This document shows, piece after piece, positions 6,557 to 7,578 of a stretch of DNA of 7,578 bases. This DNA comes from JBKQWK01 sp052139595 (GTDB lineage Bacteria > Actinomycetota > Thermoleophilia > UBA2241). The stretch is taken from NCBI GenBank assembly GCA_052139595.1, contig JBKQWK010000054.1:1-7578 (forward strand), read 5' to 3'. Each line of letters begins with the position of its first letter. Within the stretch, counting starts at the first letter, position 1. The notes under the pieces were generated by a model that made no database searches, had not been told where the DNA came from, and saw nothing but the letters and a program-made list of their open reading frames with translations. The position numbers and the translations under genes were made by a program.

Positions 6557-6563
6557 ATACCGT

Positions 6564-7568
6564 ATGTACTACGACAATGACGCCGACCTCGCGCTCATTC
6601 AGGCCAAGACAGTGGCCATCATCGGCTTCGGCAGCCAAGGCCATGCGCACGCCCAGAACCTGCGCGACTCAGGCGTTACCGTGGTCGTTAGCGACCTGCC
6701 GGGGTCGGCGAATGCCAAGCGTGCCGAGGCAGCCGGTTTCACCGTGCTCACGGCAGCTGAGGCCACCAAGCAGGCCGACGTTGTGATGATGCTGGTGCCC
6801 GACCAGACGCAGGCGGTCGTGTATCGCAACGACGTGGCACCCAATCTCAAGGACGGCGCCACGCTCATGTTCGCGCACGGCTTCAACATTCACTTCGGCC
6901 AGGTTGTGCCACCGAAGGCGGTTGATGTGTCAATGGTCGCGCCCAAAGGCCCCGGCCATCTCGTGCGCCGGCAGTTCGAAGAAGGCAAGGGCGTGCCGGT
7001 GCTCATCGCCGTCTATCAGGACGCCAGCGGCAACGCCAAGGCCCAGGCCCTCGCCTATGCACGCGGCATTGGCGGTCTGCGTGCCGGCGGCCTGGAAACA
7101 ACCTTCGCCGAAGAGACCGAGACCGACCTTTTCGGCGAGCAGGCAGTGCTCTGCGGCGGTGCGACGGCTCTGGTGCAGGCTGGCTTCGACACGCTGGTCG
7201 ACGCTGGCTATCAACCGGAGATCGCCTATTTCGAGTGCTACCACGAGCTGAAGCTCATCGTTGATCTGATGTGGGAAAAGGGCATCGCTGGTATGCGCTA
7301 CTCGATCAGCGACACGGCTGAGTACGGCGACCTCACGCGCGGCCCGCGCATCATCGACGAGCATGTGCGTGAGACGATGCGCGATCTGCTGGCCGAAATC
7401 CAGAGCGGCGAGTTCGCGCGCGAGTGGATCCTCGAAAATCAGGCCAATCGGCCGGTGTATAACGCACTGCAGCGGCAGGGCAAGGAACATCTCATTGAGA
7501 CCGTTGGCAAGGATCTGCGCGCCATGATGAGCTGGATCAGCGAAGGTGGCCTCGACATCGACGTCTGA
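6564..7568 (+). CDS. ilvC: Ketol-acid reductoisomerase, class I (short), probably NADH-preferring
   Basis: This enzyme isomerises and reduces acetolactate/acetohydroxybutyrate to dihydroxyacids, linking IlvBN to IlvD. It has 334 residues, the class I length. The Rossmann domain contains GFGSQGHAHAQNL (21-33); MVAPKGPGH has Lys128. The knotted helical domain has ETDLFGEQAVLCGG with Asp188 and Glu192, FECYHELKLIVDLMWEKG with Glu224 and Glu228, and YSISDTAEYGD with Ser249. These match the family's Mg- and substrate-binding residues (classic numbering minus 2), so catalysis should be intact. The cofactor loop is unusual: where most class I enzymes read GLRxGSxS after strand beta-2, this has SDLPGSAN (43-50). 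The 2'-phosphate-binding Arg position is Leu45, and Asp44 ends the strand, as in NADH-specific Rossmann folds. NADH preference is inferred, not shown. Confidence 0.96.
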   Translation: MYYDNDADLALIQAKTVAIIGFGSQGHAHAQNLRDSGVTVVVSDLPGSANAKRAEAAGFTVLTAAEATKQADVVMMLVPDQTQAVVYRNDVAPNLKDGATLMFAHGFNIHFGQVVPPKAVDVSMVAPKGPGHLVRRQFEEGKGVPVLIAVYQDASGNAKAQALAYARGIGGLRAGGLETTFAEETETDLFGEQAVLCGGATALVQAGFDTLVDAGYQPEIAYFECYHELKLIVDLMWEKGIAGMRYSISDTAEYGDLTRGPRIIDEHVRETMRDLLAEIQSGEFAREWILENQANRPVYNALQRQGKEHLIETVGKDLRAMMSWISEGGLDIDV

Positions 7569-7578
7569 GCAGACGCAG

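Overview
The window is high-GC bacterial chromosome. It carries most of a branched-chain amino acid (BCAA) biosynthesis operon on the + strand, plus one small divergently transcribed gene on the - strand. The taxon cannot be fixed from sequence alone. GC-biased codon use, a GTG start on ilvD and compact overlapping genes would fit a deep-branching actinobacterium or another high-GC lineage; this is a low-confidence inference.

Layout. Positions 63-482 (-) encode a 139-residue DUF302 protein with a strong Shine-Dalgarno. Its apparent promoter contains a perfect 8-bp inverted repeat resembling CsoR/CstR-type operators. Next comes a gap of about 420 bp with a roughly 87% GC core (611-740) and a possible + strand promoter near 816-845. 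The + strand genes follow: ilvD (905-2566), ilvB (2563-4275), ilvN (4272-4751), a trpB homologue (4875-6125), a shortened DUF488 gene (6195-6506) and ilvC (6564-7568). ilvD/ilvB and ilvB/ilvN each overlap by ATGA, so translation is probably coupled.

Function. IlvBN (acetohydroxyacid synthase), IlvC (ketol-acid reductoisomerase) and IlvD (dihydroxyacid dehydratase) carry out the three shared steps of valine and isoleucine synthesis. They start from pyruvate, or pyruvate plus 2-oxobutyrate, and end at the 2-oxoacids. The transaminase, threonine deaminase and leu genes are not in the window.

Points of interest. (1) The IlvC cofactor loop lacks the usual NADPH-phosphate-binding Arg and has an Asp at the end of strand beta-2, which predicts NADH use. 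(2) A trpB homologue without trpA lies inside the ilv operon and has unusual active-site-flanking residues. (3) The DUF488 gene appears to have lost about 30 residues internally while staying in frame. (4) The DUF302 promoter has a CsoR/CstR-like palindrome placed between -35 and -10. (5) A 15-bp perfect GC hairpin follows trpB. I see no mobile element, CRISPR array, tRNA or rRNA, and no evidence of a wholly new multi-gene system.
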